Of a DNA stretch of 64,000 nt, positions 62,691 through 64,000 are shown piece after piece. Numbering within the stretch: the first letter of the stretch is position 1; every line of letters begins with the position of its first letter. Made by a program: the position numbers and the translations under genes. The notes beneath the pieces are model-generated. The model was given only the letters and a program-made list of their open reading frames with translations. It was not told where the DNA came from and did not search any database. Origin of the DNA: CAJWKT01 sp964465375 (lineage in GTDB: Bacteria; Pseudomonadota; Gammaproteobacteria; Steroidobacterales; Rariloculaceae); assembly GCA_964465375.1 (NCBI GenBank), contig CAYXIJ010000007.1, positions 19,927 through 83,926 of the forward strand, read 5' to 3'.

Positions 62691-64000
62691 TCAATCCGGT
62701 AACGCAAATACATAAAGATCTGTTTCAACGCCAGCCCTGAATTCATCATCCACCAACCGCATTAAACTTAAAGTGGTCAGAGAACGACCCGTGCTGACAG
62801 CCACATACTGTTTTCCGTCCACCGCAAAAGTAGCCGGATATCCCGTGACCTGAGCACCGAGCTCAGTCTCCCAAAGCACTTCCCCGGTTTCCTGATCCAG
62901 CGCACGGAACCATCCTGCTGCATCTCCACTAAAAACCAGCCCCCCATCGGTCACGATCAGCGAGGTAGCACCAGCAGGCTGCTCGTGGATCCAGAGAGTT
63001 TCCCCTGTCTCCACTGAAATCGCATGAACACTGCCTACATTCTCAGTACCCGGTGCAATCTCAGCAACCCCGGAAATTGCATACAACTCATCCAGACTAG
63101 GCTCCTCAGAGGTAGACCTAACAGTGGCGCATGTATTCTGTAAGGGCATATACATGGCATTGGTCTCGGGACTATAGGCGCCAGCCGGCCAATTCTTCCC
63201 GCCTGTACTGGTCGGACAAACAAAACGAGTCTGTTCAGCCCCCGTATAGAGCATGTCAGAGGCAACCTCCACCACCCCAGTACTGCCTTCAATATTCTCA
63301 ACAACCGTTTGAAGAACGGTAGGCCTAGCCCACAAAAACTCACCGGTTTCACGGTCCAGCGTGTAGACGATGCCGGTCTTACCTGGAATCCCGGTCACCA
63401 CTTTACGCACTTCACCAGAACGGATATTTGGGTTGATCCAGCTTACCGCCTCTGGGTTCGGCGCAACTGCTGTATCCACTAGCAGGCGCTCAAAAGGATG
63501 GTCCAAATCCCAGTGATCAACCAAGTGCTGGTAGTACCAAGCGATATCCCCTGTATCTGCATCAATCGCAAGCGTCGAGTTATGATAAAGGTACTGCTCA
63601 TCATTACCGGCCAGCATAAATTTAGGCGCCGGGGACGTGACTGATGTCCCGACATAAATCAGATTGAGTTCAGGATCGTAGCTCGGCACCATCCAGGTAC
63701 CCACATGCCACCGCTTCTCGAAGGGTACATCGCCCCAAGTGTCCCCCCCGGGCTCATGGGGAGCCGGAATGGTGCGGGTTCGCCACAATTCTTCACCACT
63801 GGCTGCATCATGGGCAGTCACGATACAGGCATCGGGCCCGGCCTCAGGCTCACAACCACGGCCAGAAATAATTTTTCCGTTACCTATGATGGGCCCCGAC
63901 GTCTGCTGAGCACCCGCCGAATACTCAAGTATTAAATTTTCCCAAACCAACTCACCGGTCGCCACATCAAGAGCAAACACATAATCATCCGAGCTCGTAT
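62691..64000 (-). CDS. PQQ-dependent (quinoprotein) dehydrogenase, N-terminus beyond window edge
   Basis: The C-terminal 436 residues of a PQQ beta-propeller dehydrogenase run without a stop to base 64000. Repeated W-motif blades are seen (VFALDVATGELVWEN, AASGEELWRTR, DADTGDIAWYYQ, DRETGEFLWARP, SVETGETLWIHE, DQETGEVLWETE). YQHLVDHWDLDHPFERLLVD resembles the active-site region of methanol/ethanol-type quinoproteins. A disulfide-like Cys pair (GCEPEAGPDAC) is present. These periplasmic enzymes oxidise alcohols or aldehydes with PQQ and pass electrons to a cytochrome. No cytochrome gene is in the window. A 111-bp gap precedes the MFS gene, so it may be a separate unit. Confidence 0.88.
   Translation of the reverse strand, partial: TSSDDYVFALDVATGELVWENLILEYSAGAQQTSGPIIGNGKIISGRGCEPEAGPDACIVTAHDAASGEELWRTRTIPAPHEPGGDTWGDVPFEKRWHVGTWMVPSYDPELNLIYVGTSVTSPAPKFMLAGNDEQYLYHNSTLAIDADTGDIAWYYQHLVDHWDLDHPFERLLVDTAVAPNPEAVSWINPNIRSGEVRKVVTGIPGKTGIVYTLDRETGEFLWARPTVLQTVVENIEGSTGVVEVASDMLYTGAEQTRFVCPTSTGGKNWPAGAYSPETNAMYMPLQNTCATVRSTSEEPSLDELYAISGVAEIAPGTENVGSVHAISVETGETLWIHEQPAGATSLIVTDGGLVFSGDAAGWFRALDQETGEVLWETELGAQVTGYPATFAVDGKQYVAVSTGRSLTTLSLMRLVDDEFRAGVETDLYVFALPD

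Noticed and set aside
1..64000. CRISPR arrays, insertion sequences, prophage or integrase genes
   Set aside because: Looked for along the whole window; no regularly spaced repeats, transposase or integrase motifs were found.

Overview
The window reads as about 64 kb of chromosome from an aerobic gammaproteobacterium, probably a free-living marine or aquatic lineage. Evidence: conserved gammaproteobacterial gene orders (mreBCD-mrdA-rodA-mltB-dacA-lipB; prfA-prmC-moeB divergent from TPR gene-lolB-tRNA-prs-rplY-pth-ychF), GatCAB, a B12-dependent methionine synthase, and a selenocysteine-containing SelW-like protein of a kind known from marine bacteria. The taxonomic call is inference; no rRNA is present. 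No insertion sequence, prophage or CRISPR array was seen.

Layout. 1-12.6 kb is accessory: a Tat-exported amidase, a hidden selenoprotein gene, two small membrane proteins, copC-copD, a secreted F420-type NADP oxidoreductase whose C-terminus is cut by two stop codons, a CDF metal exporter, secreted alpha/beta hydrolases, tRNA-Arg(ACG), a small lipoprotein and a large secreted protein with a carboxypeptidase-regulatory-like domain and one CxxCH motif. 12.6-22 kb (minus strand) is the rod-shape and cell-wall operon with lipB and a class IV aminotransferase at its end. 22-31 kb (plus strand) holds gatCAB, then an ArsR-methyltransferase fusion regulator followed by metF and metH with overlapping start and stop codons. 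31-41 kb holds the translation and housekeeping genes named above. hemA and ispE, usually found at these two positions in gammaproteobacteria, are absent there; mscS precedes prfA.

40.9-64 kb is catabolic. A fused 3-oxoacid CoA-transferase is followed by an uncharacterised secreted four-gene cassette (two paralogues flanking an MBL-fold hydrolase and a DUF6152-like protein), two tandem DUF1989 proteins and a tannase-family esterase. Then comes a scattered hydroquinone/hydroxyquinol pathway: both subunits of a PnpCD/HapCD-type hydroquinone 1,2-dioxygenase, a 4-hydroxymuconic-semialdehyde-type aldehyde dehydrogenase, a hydroxyquinol-type intradiol dioxygenase and maleylacetate reductase. Both ring-cleavage routes meet at maleylacetate and end at 3-oxoadipate. 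Embedded are (i) a minus-strand operon whose three enzymes best fit methylsuccinyl-CoA -> mesaconyl-C1-CoA -> mesaconyl-C4-CoA -> citramalyl-CoA, and (ii) a Rieske ferredoxin followed by CobS-like AAA+ and CobT-like vWA proteins with no CobN in sight. An MFS transporter and a PQQ-type quinoprotein dehydrogenase cut by the window edge close the region.

The strongest unexpected signals are the UGA-interrupted SelW-like gene with a bacterial-type SECIS hairpin (1438-1671), the Rieske-CobS-CobT set inside the dioxygenase region (56.0-59.2 kb), the methylsuccinyl-CoA module (50.6-54.3 kb) and the undescribed secreted cassette (42.4-45.4 kb).
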